Part shown: piece by piece, positions 43,950 to 53,625 of the stretch
Numbering within the stretch: the first letter of the stretch is position 1
Layout: every line of letters starts with the position of its first letter
NCBI RefSeq assembly: GCF_016711335.1
Contig: NZ_JADJTF010000001.1
Location: 930,001-994,000 of the forward strand
Direction: 5' to 3'
From: Thiofilum sp.
GTDB lineage: Bacteria; Pseudomonadota; Gammaproteobacteria; Thiotrichales; Thiotrichaceae
DNA: 64,000 nt
Position numbers and translations under genes: made by a program
Notes under the pieces: model-generated
Database searches by the model: none
Seen by the model: only the letters and a program-made list of their open reading frames with translations
Told to the model about the DNA's origin: nothing

Positions 43950-46268
43950 ATGTTGAATCAATGGTTTTACGCTCACTTACCTAAATTTTTTCATAGGCTG
44001 ATTTTTTTGCTCATCGTATGGAGTATTTACGCTCCTGTCACTCAAGCCGAAGAAACTGTACCTGCTAATGACGCAGCTATTGCTCAGCTCACTCAATTAC
44101 TCGATGCTCTACAAGCTGCGGAAAAAACTATTCCGCGTGATAGTTTTGAGACCAGTGCGGTTCTGCCGCATACCGAATTAACCCCCGAATCTTTAAATAA
44201 TTGGGTACGTGATAATACGTGGTTGATTCCCTATAACGGCGCACTCCGTGATGCACAAGGGGTATTAATGGATCGCGTCGGTAATAGCCTAGACCGTGCG
44301 CTATTACTACAGGCCATGCTACGGGAACTAGGCTATGACACGCGCTTAGCCCAAGGTACTTTGACTGAAGCACAAGCTAAACAAGTATTGGCTGAACGTC
44401 GCCCTCTACCTGCGAGTACTTTACCCACTAGCACCGAATCACCTGAGCAGCTCGAAAAGCTGATTAAAGACTTTAATCTCGATGCAGCCCAATTAGCTAA
44501 AGTCAAAGCGGAAGCTGAAAAAAACCAAGCACAATTAAAAACCACTTTACAAGAACGGGTAGAAAGACAAACAGCCGAGCTATTAAAATTACTCGGTACA
44601 TTGCCTGCACCTAAACCCGATGAAAGCTATAAAGCCCTACAAGATCATTGGTGGGTGCAATATCAAGAAAAAGATCAATGGTTTGATTTAGATCCTACTT
44701 TATCAACGGAATTGGCTAAACAAATCCATGCTAAACCTGTAAAAACTCATGATCTAAATAAGCTAAGTAGTTTACCCTCTGAATTACTTCACAGCGTAAA
44801 AGTAAAAGTGATTTTAGAATGTGCCAAAGAAGAAAAACTCACTGAAACTATATTAGCTCAAACCCCTGCTATTTTACCTAGCGAGGTATTAGGTAAGCCT
44901 TTTAGTGTGAATCATATTGCAGTGAATTTACCTAATGACTTTAATGCTGGTGATTTAGAGGCTTTCAAAAAAACCCTTTTAAAACAAGAAAACTGGTTTC
45001 CAGTGATTACAGTTGCTGATCAGCAATATTTTGATCAGGAGTATACGGCTAATTGTATTTTAAATAAGGCAAAACCACCGCAAACAGGAACTACTATTGA
45101 TAATACGCTGGGAGATGTATTAGGGGCTTTTGATACCTCTGCAAGTAATTCCTCTAATCCTCCTGCTAATAATGCTTTTATTACGTCTATGTGGTTGGAA
45201 TATGAGATTCATACCCCAAACCAACCCAAGCAAACTATCCGCCGTCAGTTATTTGATTTGATTGGAGCGGCACAAAGGGCGACAGGTAAGGCAGTAACAG
45301 CACTGGATGAAGTGCCGCAATTAGAGTGGCGTTTAGCGTTATTGGGTAGTACAGATATTCTGGCATTTGGTCATGGAATTTCTGATGACTATTTGCTATC
45401 ACTATCTAGTCACCAACTATTAAAAAACCGCACACCTATTTTACAAATCTTAGAAAAGATTAATGAGCTTAGCCAAGTAAAACAAGCAGCTCAACAATTC
45501 AAATACTTACCTCTTCGACTCTATGCCCTCGCTCATTTACGCAGTTATGCTCACCAAGCCACATTGCTAGACCAAATCAATATTATTAATCTACATCGCC
45601 AATTAAAATCAGGACAGACTAATTTAAAGTTATTAGAAGCTTTCGATATTACAAACAATGCTGGACTTAGTAGCAGCCAAAAATTGAATGATCAAGTAAC
45701 ACAGGGAGTGATTGACACCAATGCAGAAGCACTATTAAGCCAGAATTGCCCTACAAACCGGTCAGAAACTTGTAGTGCAGTAGTCAATACGGCTGAGCTA
45801 TGGGAGTTAGCCAAAGTCCAAAATATCACATGGCAAGTGATCCGTACCCCCAACGAACTCCAGCAACTCAGTACCTCTAATAACGTTGCCCAACAGATCA
45901 CTACTGCACTTAAGCAAGGCTACATTGTTGTTGCTCCCATAAAACCCGTGTTAGTGGGGGATGTGGCGGTCACTAATTGGTGGACTATTAACCCACAAAC
46001 AGGTCAAACACTAGGAGTGGGGGAACTGGGCTGGGGGAATGCTATGGCTGAATATATCAGTTTACTCAATGTAGCCGTGGGTGCTTCCTTTTGTAACGCA
46101 GTGTCACACACAACTAAAGAACTTGCCGCTTGCACTATTGCTCTTGGCTTAGGTGCAGGAGGTGTTTACTTAGGATTCGCAGGACAGGCCGTAGCGGGCT
46201 CTTTAATGGGTTTAGGCGCTACTTTAACAGTGGGTGGCTATGCGTACTACTCTCAAAACCATAAGTAA
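43950..46268 (+). CDS. exported transglutaminase-like protein with Ser replacing the catalytic Cys
   Basis: This 772-residue protein has a signal or anchor segment (about 15-35). A transglutaminase-superfamily core lies near 85-250: GNSLDRALLLQAMLRELGYD aligns with the G-x-C-x-D helix of the family, but the nucleophile position is Ser; DHWWVQYQ supplies the His and WFDLDPT the Asp. A coiled Pro-rich stretch separates the two halves. The rest (250-710) has no recognised fold. The C-terminus holds Gly-rich hydrophobic helices (LGLGAGGVYLGFAG and LMGLGATLTVGGYAY). The gene is one base before the VWA gene, so the two products probably act together at the cell envelope. Confidence 0.82.
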   Translation: MLNQWFYAHLPKFFHRLIFLLIVWSIYAPVTQAEETVPANDAAIAQLTQLLDALQAAEKTIPRDSFETSAVLPHTELTPESLNNWVRDNTWLIPYNGALRDAQGVLMDRVGNSLDRALLLQAMLRELGYDTRLAQGTLTEAQAKQVLAERRPLPASTLPTSTESPEQLEKLIKDFNLDAAQLAKVKAEAEKNQAQLKTTLQERVERQTAELLKLLGTLPAPKPDESYKALQDHWWVQYQEKDQWFDLDPTLSTELAKQIHAKPVKTHDLNKLSSLPSELLHSVKVKVILECAKEEKLTETILAQTPAILPSEVLGKPFSVNHIAVNLPNDFNAGDLEAFKKTLLKQENWFPVITVADQQYFDQEYTANCILNKAKPPQTGTTIDNTLGDVLGAFDTSASNSSNPPANNAFITSMWLEYEIHTPNQPKQTIRRQLFDLIGAAQRATGKAVTALDEVPQLEWRLALLGSTDILAFGHGISDDYLLSLSSHQLLKNRTPILQILEKINELSQVKQAAQQFKYLPLRLYALAHLRSYAHQATLLDQINIINLHRQLKSGQTNLKLLEAFDITNNAGLSSSQKLNDQVTQGVIDTNAEALLSQNCPTNRSETCSAVVNTAELWELAKVQNITWQVIRTPNELQQLSTSNNVAQQITTALKQGYIVVAPIKPVLVGDVAVTNWWTINPQTGQTLGVGELGWGNAMAEYISLLNVAVGASFCNAVSHTTKELAACTIALGLGAGGVYLGFAGQAVAGSLMGLGATLTVGGYAYYSQNHK

Positions 46269-46269
46269 C

Positions 46270-49200
46270 ATGCAAACTATGGTGCACCATCTTGTAATAA
46301 TAGTTTGCCTGACTCTATTTAGTAATTCCGTATGGGCAAATTTAGCTGTTATAAACGCAGCTCATCCCCTCAACAGCCAACTCGCAGCTAAGAGCACTCT
46401 ACCTACAACTGGCTCGATCACCCACTCTTTTGAACTCCGAGAGCCGCAATATGTCCGCGTACAAGCCATTGGTTCAGACCTCACCTCGCTCACCTATTAC
46501 AATGATCAAGGTCAAGCTGGCAAACAAAGTACTCAAGCCCCCCTACGTTTAGAGCGCTTAGCACTACCTGCTGGCAAACATTACCTCGAACTCAAAGGCG
46601 GAGGTTCCTATATCCTGAAAGTGATTGAATTAGGTACTGTCCCACTGGGTACACCCTATGACAATCCATCTAATACAACTCCTGACACCAACACCAACCC
46701 AGCACCTAACTGTAATAGCGAACCTGAAAAATCGACTACGCCCCCCTTGCTAGCCTTACCTAGCTGCTTACAAGGCACACTTAACAAAGACAATACCCAA
46801 GACCACTATGCTTTTAAGATCACCGCAGATCAGGCTAATCAAAGTATTACTATCCATACGCAAATCACTAAAGGGCAATTCACCACTTTGAGCCTCAAAA
46901 ATGCTCAAGATCAGACCTTACAAATCCGTAGCATTTCGGGCGAGGGAACCGCCATACTTAGCCCCTTAGTATTAAGCGTGGGCGACTATAGTTTGAGCCT
47001 ACAAAGCCTTGGCTATGACACTAACTATGAAATCAAACTAGAGCTAGCACCCCAACCTAAGACAGGCTTTGAAGTTGAGCCGAATGACACGGCTGATAGC
47101 GCGGTTCCTTTAGCAGATGATTACTCGACTCAAGGGCATTGGCAGGGCGATGAACAAGATACCTATCACTTTGATGTAACAGGCGCTATGCAACTTTGGC
47201 GCATTGAGGTGGTGGGTCAAGGGGCGCAACAATTACGCCAATACGATAATGCCGGACAGGAAGTCTTTAATCGTAGCCGTACTACGGGTGAAGCAATTCG
47301 TGCCAATAATCTCTTGCTGTTACCCGGACGCAATATCATTGCAGTCAAAGGCAAAGATAGCGATTACACCCTCAAAGCCACACCACTAGGACCACCGAAT
47401 CAAAATGATCCTAGCCGCCCTGCGGGTGTCATTGAACAAGAACCGAATGATACTGATACCCAAGCTGAAGCCCTACATTTCAATGAAACGCGCATTGGGC
47501 TATTAGCCGAAAGCGATGATTGGGATGCTTACTATTTTACTTTGCACAATGAGGAAACGATTACTCTTACCGCTAAAGCAGGAGCAAAGGGACGTATTAG
47601 CCGTCTAAAGGTTGATAACTTACCCGAAGCTTCTGGCGAATTAGACCAGCCTTTAATCTGGACTCAGGTATTAAGCGCAGGGGTACATTATGTGTATTTA
47701 AAAGCAGATCCAGTGAGTGATGCTTACTACCAACTCACACTTACTCGCCCTGAAGCTAAAACTCATACGGATTTAAGTCTAAAACTTAGTGCTCCGATTG
47801 CTCAATTAGCCGCTTTTTGGACACAAGGGCAAAGTACTAAAGCAGAGCTCATGCTCACCAATACATCGAATCAATCACAAACCGTGCAACTTAGCACTAA
47901 GACCAGTCATGCCAAAGTCAGGGCAGAACTTGACAAAACTCAAGTGGAGCTAGCACCTAATAGCACCAAAACTATACCCATTACTTTGAACGCTTTGCCT
48001 GATTTAAGTGCGGATGAACCTATACGCCTAACCGTACAAGCGCAAGACTCAAACCAGCAAATACTTACCGAAACCCACTTAGACCTTGCAGTAGACTGTG
48101 ATGCACCGCCCTCTAATCCACGCTATATCGCCCCCTTGCCACAAGCGTTATTAGGTGGTTTTAATCTAGCCGCGAGTGTTTGGGGGACTAAGCTTGTACA
48201 AACGAGCGGTAATTACAGTGAAAAACTCATCGACGGTACAAGTTCCTTACTCAGTACTTGGCGAGCCAAACCCAAAGACAGCATTACCCTCGAATTACCA
48301 CAAAGCGCTAGTATTAATGGCTTTATTCTCAATCCGATTAGCAATAGCAGCACCGAGCAACGCCTGAAAAACTTTAAAATCAGTACTTCTGAAGACGGCA
48401 ATACCTTTAACACAGTACTAGAAGGCGCATTAAGCACTGTAGCTCAAGAACAACCCTTTGTTTTGCCTCAGCCTATTCAAGCGCGTTTTGTGCAATTGAC
48501 CGTTTTGACTAATCACGGTCAAACCGATGATATTCACCTAGGTGAGTTTAAAGTGATTAGTCCACCGACCACAGCACCACAGTCCCGTTTAAATATTGCT
48601 GCTCCTGCCTTGGGTGGCTATTTGGTGATGTCTGATCCTTTACAAGTCGATGCTTACCAATTGCTTAAAGACGATCAACGTGCACCAAGCATTAAGGTCG
48701 ATAAAGAGCACAGTAGTGCCTCATGGATAGTCGGTTTTCAACATAATCGCGCTGCACAAATTGAGCGTATACAGTGGATTAAACCCAATGCCCCCAGCTC
48801 CATCCCTAAACTGACTAAGTTGATGGTTGAGGTGAGCACCGAGAGTCCAGTAGGGGGTTGGCAAACCTTGGGCGAATGGTCACTAGAGCAAGATCTAATA
48901 CTGCCTAAGCCGACTCAGGCAAGGTTTGTACGCTTTACGGCTAATGATTTAAAACCTAATAGCACCTATGAACTAGCCGATAGTTTGAGCATTATTGAAC
49001 GCCCTGTCGATCAGGATTACTACTCGATTTTAGGTGAATGGGGTGAGAATGAACGGCAAGCTAGTTTTGAATACTTTTCCGCTCCTACGACTACTTCAGT
49101 GGGTAATGCACAAGATAACAATGAGCAAGCTAACGAAGCTACTTTACTAAATCCAGATCAGGCTATTAGCAATCAAGTCACCGTGCAAAAAGACGTGGAT

Positions 49201-50778
49201 TGGTATCGTTTTAAACGGGAGGAACCACGCCAAGTGACTCTGGAACTGGCTAATCAACCTACTCTGCGGGCTAATGCCGAACTTTATTCAACCCAACAAG
49301 AGCCGATTCTAGTGAATCGTGAAAATGATGCTCAGACGCTCAAACTATCCGCGACGTTAGAAGCAGGCGAGTACTTTTTAAAAGTCAGTGAGCCACCGCG
49401 TGCGGTAGTCTTTGCGTGGGATAATAGCGGCAGTATGGCAACGTATACTGATGTATTGTATCGCTCCATTACTCGCTTTGCTCAAGCCGTGAATCCCGAT
49501 GTGGAAGTAGCGCAATTACTACCTTTTGCCAGTGAGGGCGGCGGTAAGCCTCTGCTTAAAGACTGGTCGGGCGAGCCAAGTACTTTATTGAGTGCTTTAA
49601 ATAATTACACCCGCAAAGACAGCTCCAGCGATAGCGAGGGCGCATTATTAAGTGCAAATGAATTATTAGCCACTCGTCAAGGGGGGCGAGTGATTCTGCT
49701 GCTCACGGATGCTGAGAGCAATGGCTACCCTCTCACGCCCAAGTTATGGCAAAGCTTCAATCAGGTGAAACCAAGTATTTATAGCCTGCAAGTCGATTTA
49801 TCTGATCAATCTGCTCCACAGGATTTGATGCAAAGCTGGGCGGATGTGAATGGCGGGTATTATAGCCTCACGCGCAGTCAAGCCGATTTAGCCCTAGGCT
49901 TTAGTCGCGCTAGCTGTCAATTGCGCCGTGCTGCACCTTATACACTCACCTTAAAAATGGAAGCGCCGAAACCTAAAGCGCCGGAATTAGGTTCTTTATG
50001 GATTAAAAGTGCTCCTGTTTCAGACACCACTGCTGAGACTACAAACCCCTCCACCAAACCGACTCAAGCCATTGAAATCATCTTAGATGCATCAGGTAGC
50101 ATGTTGGAAAAAGTGGGCAATAAAACCAAAATGACTATTGCCAAAAATGTCTTAAGCGATTTGGTACAGAACACCTTACCGCATCAAGTCCCTTTTGCTT
50201 TACGGGTGTATGGGCATAAGGAAGCGGGATGTCGTACTGATTTAGATATTGCACTGAAACCTTTAGATCGCGCTAAAACCCAAGCTGTGATCAAAGCGAT
50301 TAAACCACAACTCAAGGGCAAAACCCCGCTCGCGGATTCGATTTTACAAGCGGCTAAGGATTTACAAGGCAGTGAAAAAGCCACCCTGATACTACTCACC
50401 GATGGCAAAGAGTCGTGTGGTGGCAATGTGGAACAAGCGATTCAACAATTACGTGCCCATGATATTGAAGTAAAACTATCCATTATTGGCTTGGGCATTG
50501 ATGAGGATAAAGTGAAGCAAGAGTTTCGTGCTTGGGCAAAACTAGGCGGTGGCATGTTTTTAGAGGCTAAAGATGCTAAGGAATTAAAAGCAGTCATTAC
50601 TGAAGTGGTGAGTTTAAAATTTGAAGTGTTACAAGCTGATAAGGTAGTAGCGAGTGGAACGGTAGGGGGTGATAAAATTTCTTTACCGACAGGGACTTAT
50701 ACGATTCGTTATGCCAATGGTGCAATAGTCAAGGATATAACCATCACTAAAGATCAGATCACGCAACTCAGTCACTAA
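46270..50778 (+). CDS. large exported protein with PPC-like, discoidin-like and two VWA domains
   Basis: I start at MQTMVHHLVIIVCLTLF, one base after the preceding stop; a signal peptide follows (to about residue 24). The 1502-residue protein has repeated PPC-like beta domains (about 30-500, each with acidic E-x-E-P-N-D-T), an Ig-like region (500-620), and a discoidin/F5-8C-like pair (630-900). VWA domain 1 (about 1048-1230) carries the MIDAS WDNSGSM and LLLTDAESNG. VWA domain 2 (about 1265-1440) has ILDASGSM, KTPLADS and LLTDGKESCGG, also complete. Both should bind Mg2+ and a partner protein. Cys pairs (CRTD, ESC) lie in the second. A short beta tail ends the protein. Confidence 0.85.
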   Translation: MQTMVHHLVIIVCLTLFSNSVWANLAVINAAHPLNSQLAAKSTLPTTGSITHSFELREPQYVRVQAIGSDLTSLTYYNDQGQAGKQSTQAPLRLERLALPAGKHYLELKGGGSYILKVIELGTVPLGTPYDNPSNTTPDTNTNPAPNCNSEPEKSTTPPLLALPSCLQGTLNKDNTQDHYAFKITADQANQSITIHTQITKGQFTTLSLKNAQDQTLQIRSISGEGTAILSPLVLSVGDYSLSLQSLGYDTNYEIKLELAPQPKTGFEVEPNDTADSAVPLADDYSTQGHWQGDEQDTYHFDVTGAMQLWRIEVVGQGAQQLRQYDNAGQEVFNRSRTTGEAIRANNLLLLPGRNIIAVKGKDSDYTLKATPLGPPNQNDPSRPAGVIEQEPNDTDTQAEALHFNETRIGLLAESDDWDAYYFTLHNEETITLTAKAGAKGRISRLKVDNLPEASGELDQPLIWTQVLSAGVHYVYLKADPVSDAYYQLTLTRPEAKTHTDLSLKLSAPIAQLAAFWTQGQSTKAELMLTNTSNQSQTVQLSTKTSHAKVRAELDKTQVELAPNSTKTIPITLNALPDLSADEPIRLTVQAQDSNQQILTETHLDLAVDCDAPPSNPRYIAPLPQALLGGFNLAASVWGTKLVQTSGNYSEKLIDGTSSLLSTWRAKPKDSITLELPQSASINGFILNPISNSSTEQRLKNFKISTSEDGNTFNTVLEGALSTVAQEQPFVLPQPIQARFVQLTVLTNHGQTDDIHLGEFKVISPPTTAPQSRLNIAAPALGGYLVMSDPLQVDAYQLLKDDQRAPSIKVDKEHSSASWIVGFQHNRAAQIERIQWIKPNAPSSIPKLTKLMVEVSTESPVGGWQTLGEWSLEQDLILPKPTQARFVRFTANDLKPNSTYELADSLSIIERPVDQDYYSILGEWGENERQASFEYFSAPTTTSVGNAQDNNEQANEATLLNPDQAISNQVTVQKDVDWYRFKREEPRQVTLELANQPTLRANAELYSTQQEPILVNRENDAQTLKLSATLEAGEYFLKVSEPPRAVVFAWDNSGSMATYTDVLYRSITRFAQAVNPDVEVAQLLPFASEGGGKPLLKDWSGEPSTLLSALNNYTRKDSSSDSEGALLSANELLATRQGGRVILLLTDAESNGYPLTPKLWQSFNQVKPSIYSLQVDLSDQSAPQDLMQSWADVNGGYYSLTRSQADLALGFSRASCQLRRAAPYTLTLKMEAPKPKAPELGSLWIKSAPVSDTTAETTNPSTKPTQAIEIILDASGSMLEKVGNKTKMTIAKNVLSDLVQNTLPHQVPFALRVYGHKEAGCRTDLDIALKPLDRAKTQAVIKAIKPQLKGKTPLADSILQAAKDLQGSEKATLILLTDGKESCGGNVEQAIQQLRAHDIEVKLSIIGLGIDEDKVKQEFRAWAKLGGGMFLEAKDAKELKAVITEVVSLKFEVLQADKVVASGTVGGDKISLPTGTYTIRYANGAIVKDITITKDQITQLSH

Positions 50779-50807
50779 TAGATTGCGTACTTTTAGCAGA
50801 GGTCACT

Positions 50808-51143
50808 ATGAATAAGATCAAGCCCTTATTACTCTCCTTAACTATCAGTATAGTGGGAGTCAGTAACACACTTTATGCCGATGGTATCGATGATTTAATT
50901 GCCGCTATGGTGAGACAAGCTGAGCAGACTTGCTCTAACTATGCCAGTAATGCCATGTTGCAATACCAGCGTAGCCTGCAAGCCGATTGCCGTTTTCCTC
51001 CTAGCCCCCGTTGGCAAGCTAATTACCACAATCATTATGGCTGGTGTTATCACACCCAACACGCAAAACCTGAACCTTTAGCGGCTGAACAAAACGCGCG
51101 TGAAGCAGAATTAAACGCCTGCTATAACGCAAAAATCAGATGA
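50808..51143 (+). CDS. small secreted hypothetical protein
   Basis: This 111-residue protein has a signal peptide (about 1-24, ending LYA). The mature part has four cysteines (QTCSNYA, ADCRFPP, GWCYHTQ, NACYNAK) and many Gln, Asn and aromatic residues. I do not recognise it. It follows the VWA gene by 29 bases and shares its strand, so it may belong to the same unit. RBS AGAGG. Confidence 0.7.
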   Translation: MNKIKPLLLSLTISIVGVSNTLYADGIDDLIAAMVRQAEQTCSNYASNAMLQYQRSLQADCRFPPSPRWQANYHNHYGWCYHTQHAKPEPLAAEQNAREAELNACYNAKIR

Positions 51144-51159
51144 GTCTCTGATGAGCCTA

Positions 51160-51675
51160 TTAGGACTTAGTGGGTTGGGTTAATAAGGGTGGGTGATAGC
51201 TATTAGCCTGCTCCTCATCTGCTTGAGTGCTTTGGGCTAATAAGCGTCCGGGGGTATCGCCAAACATTTGCTGCAATAGCATCGTTGAGGTTTGCTGAAT
51301 AGACTCACGGCTCAAGCTACGCGGTGCAAATAAAAATTGCTGCACAAAATCCTGCTGAGTAAAAAGCAGATCCTCACCTTGGGGCTGAAAGGGAGTGTTA
51401 ATACTAACCCGTGCAATACGCCCTAAATTCACCCCACGCCCATCATTTAAAATCAACATATGCGGACACAACTGACGGTAAGGGTCGGGTTCTGGGTAAT
51501 CAATCACGCCTAAAAGCACTAACGGTTGAGCTGAAAACTTTACACCTGCATTGATTTCACCTGCATTAATTTCAACCAAATAAATAACTTGCCCAATAAC
51601 AGCTCTTAAGCGCTGTACTGCTACAAAATAATCACGCGGTGGCCATAGACCATCTTTTTCAGGCTCAGGATTCAT
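51160..51675 (-). CDS. hypothetical protein
   Basis: This 171-residue cytoplasmic protein is not recognised. It lacks a signal peptide and membrane helices. The middle (about 30-115) looks mainly beta (VIYLVEINAGEINAGVKFSA, VLLGVIDYPEPDPY, CPHMLILNDGRGVNLGRIAR), with a helical C-terminal part ending in a Pro/Thr tail. It converges on the secreted-protein gene at 50808 and is transcribed away from the divergent amgK-murU pair. Confidence 0.7.
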   Translation of the reverse strand: MNPEPEKDGLWPPRDYFVAVQRLRAVIGQVIYLVEINAGEINAGVKFSAQPLVLLGVIDYPEPDPYRQLCPHMLILNDGRGVNLGRIARVSINTPFQPQGEDLLFTQQDFVQQFLFAPRSLSRESIQQTSTMLLQQMFGDTPGRLLAQSTQADEEQANSYHPPLLTQPTKS

Positions 51676-51858
51676 AAATTAAGCTCTTTGACTTTATTTC
51701 AGATCAATTATTATTCAATTCGCAGCAAGCCTGAAATGTTTATGATAAAACATTAGCGCTCTTGATCTTGCGAGCCAGCTATAACAGTAGAGCACAGCGT
51801 ATTAATACCCAATAGCTTACCTAGCTCGCTTGGCGTACCCTTTTTTCAGGTGATGTTT

Positions 51859-52866
51859 ATGACACAGGATGCACGGTTTACACAATTAACCATGTGGGTT
51901 CATTCTCTCTCCGGTTGGGAAACAGCGTTGATCTCTCCCGCCTCAACAGATGCCAGCTTTAGACGTTACTTCCGCGCGACGACGGCACAACGCAGTGCAA
52001 TCATTATGGATGCCCCGCCCGATAAGCTAAGCATTAACCCGTTTTTGGATATGACGATACGCCTACATGAAGCGAACGTTAGAGTACCGCAAATCTACGC
52101 ACAAAATAGCTTAGATGGCTTTCTACTGTTAGAGGATTTCGGAAATACGCTGTATTTTCAACAGTTAACGCCTGCTACGGCTGATCATTTATATTACAGC
52201 GCGATGGACAGCCTACTGCGTCTACAAGTCGCTGATTGTGATCATATCGCGGAATACACACCTGAATTTCTGTTGATGGAAATGAATTTAATGCCAGAAT
52301 GGTTCCTCAAGCGCCATTTAGGTCTAATGGATTATGAAATTCCTCAGTCTCTGTTACAAAACACCTTTGCAGCCTTAGTGGAAGCAGCCCAAGAGCAACC
52401 CTCTTGCTTTATCCATCGAGACTACCACTCACGCAATCTGATGCTGTTGCCTAATGATGAGATGGGGGTGATTGATTATCAAGATGCGTTTCTAGGCCCT
52501 ATTACTTATGATTTAGTGTCACTCCTCAGGGATTGTTATATTAGTTGGCCTGAGCATCGGGTGCAGCGTTGGGCGCTCGCTTTCCATAAACAAGCGATTG
52601 CTAGAGGTAATATTCCACCGGTGGATGAAATTACCTTTATGCGTTGGTTTGATCTTATGGGTCTACAGCGCCATATTAAAGTCTTAGGTATTTTCTGTCG
52701 TCTTTATTATCGTGATGGTAAGCCGCAATATCTCAATGATTTAGCTAGGGTATTGCTTTATGTCATGGAAGTGGGTGAACGTCATCCCGAAACGCGTGCC
52801 TTAGTCGCATGGTTAGAAAAGATGGATATACCTGAACGTATTGGCGTGATTGAATTAGCTGCGTAA
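51859..52866 (+). CDS. amgK: N-acetylmuramate/N-acetylglucosamine kinase
   Basis: This 335-residue protein of the aminoglycoside phosphotransferase fold has SFRRYFRATTAQRSAIIMDA near the start, catalytic loop CFIHRDYHSRNLMLL near residue 190 and VIDYQDAFLGPITYDLVSLL with the metal Asp. It matches AmgK, which phosphorylates sugars released from peptidoglycan at the anomeric carbon. The next gene is the partner uridylyltransferase MurU. The pathway recycles N-acetylmuramic acid to UDP-MurNAc and bypasses fosfomycin-sensitive synthesis in pseudomonads. I chose the ATG at 51859, following CAGGTG; ATG and GTG codons six to nine bases upstream are alternatives. Confidence 0.9.
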   Translation: MTQDARFTQLTMWVHSLSGWETALISPASTDASFRRYFRATTAQRSAIIMDAPPDKLSINPFLDMTIRLHEANVRVPQIYAQNSLDGFLLLEDFGNTLYFQQLTPATADHLYYSAMDSLLRLQVADCDHIAEYTPEFLLMEMNLMPEWFLKRHLGLMDYEIPQSLLQNTFAALVEAAQEQPSCFIHRDYHSRNLMLLPNDEMGVIDYQDAFLGPITYDLVSLLRDCYISWPEHRVQRWALAFHKQAIARGNIPPVDEITFMRWFDLMGLQRHIKVLGIFCRLYYRDGKPQYLNDLARVLLYVMEVGERHPETRALVAWLEKMDIPERIGVIELAA

Positions 52867-52884
52867 GAGATTATAAAAATTAGC

Positions 52885-53559
52885 ATGAAAGCCATGATCC
52901 TTGCTGCCGGACTCGGTACTCGTATGCGTCCGCTCACTAACTATACCCCTAAACCTTTACTGCTAGTGGGTCGTAAGCCTCTGATTGAGTGGCATATTGA
53001 AAAGCTAGTAGCAGCGGGTATTCGTGAAATTGTGATTAATATTGCCCATTTAGGCTGGCAAATACCCGAAACTTTGGGCAATGGTGAACGCTGGAATATT
53101 CAGATTCGCTATTCCGATGAGCAACGTGAAGGCGCTTTAGAAACCGCTGGCGGCATTATCAAGGCTTTACCCTTATTGGGTAAGCAACCGTTTTTAGTGG
53201 TGAATGGTGATATTTGGTGCGATTTTGATTTTAATAATCTCACCCTAAAACCTAATGACTTAGCTCAATTAGTATTAGTCCCTAATCCTCCCCATCATCC
53301 TGAAGGTGATTTTGCCCTGCTTGATGATCGGGTTTGTAATCAAGGCACGCCCCCCCTATACACCTTTAGTGGCATTGGTTTATATAGCCCCATGCTCTTT
53401 GCTAATCTACCTCAAGGTAAACGTCCCCTCGCTCCACTTTTACGTAGTTCTATGATTCAAAGACGTATTGGAGGGCAGCTTTATACTGGCGATTGGCGTG
53501 ATATTGGTACGCCGGAGCGCTTGCATGAACTGGATGATGAGCTGACCGCAAGGGCTTAG
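52885..53559 (+). CDS. murU: N-acetylmuramate alpha-1-phosphate uridylyltransferase
   Basis: This 224-residue nucleotidyltransferase starts MKAMILAAGLGTRMRPLT, the G-x-G-T-R-M-R-P UTP-binding loop. KPLLLVGRKPLIEWHIEKL, ALETAGGIIKALPLLG and FLVVNGDIWCDFDF follow, with the metal Asp in NGD. It makes UDP-MurNAc from MurNAc-1-phosphate, the product of AmgK. It is 18 bases downstream of amgK on the same strand. Confidence 0.94.
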   Translation: MKAMILAAGLGTRMRPLTNYTPKPLLLVGRKPLIEWHIEKLVAAGIREIVINIAHLGWQIPETLGNGERWNIQIRYSDEQREGALETAGGIIKALPLLGKQPFLVVNGDIWCDFDFNNLTLKPNDLAQLVLVPNPPHHPEGDFALLDDRVCNQGTPPLYTFSGIGLYSPMLFANLPQGKRPLAPLLRSSMIQRRIGGQLYTGDWRDIGTPERLHELDDELTARA

Positions 53560-53565
53560 GCGCTA

Positions 53566-53595
53566 TTGGCAATTCTGGCTTAGTCTTGTTATAAC
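53566..53595 (+). promoter_or_regulatory. candidate promoter of the MBL-fold gene
   Basis: TTGGCA at 53566-53571 and TATAAC at 53590-53595 with an 18-base spacer, 31 bases before the GTG start of the next gene. Confidence 0.4.
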
Positions 53596-53625
53596 GTTCT
53601 TAATCAATCGTAGAGGAACGTTATT

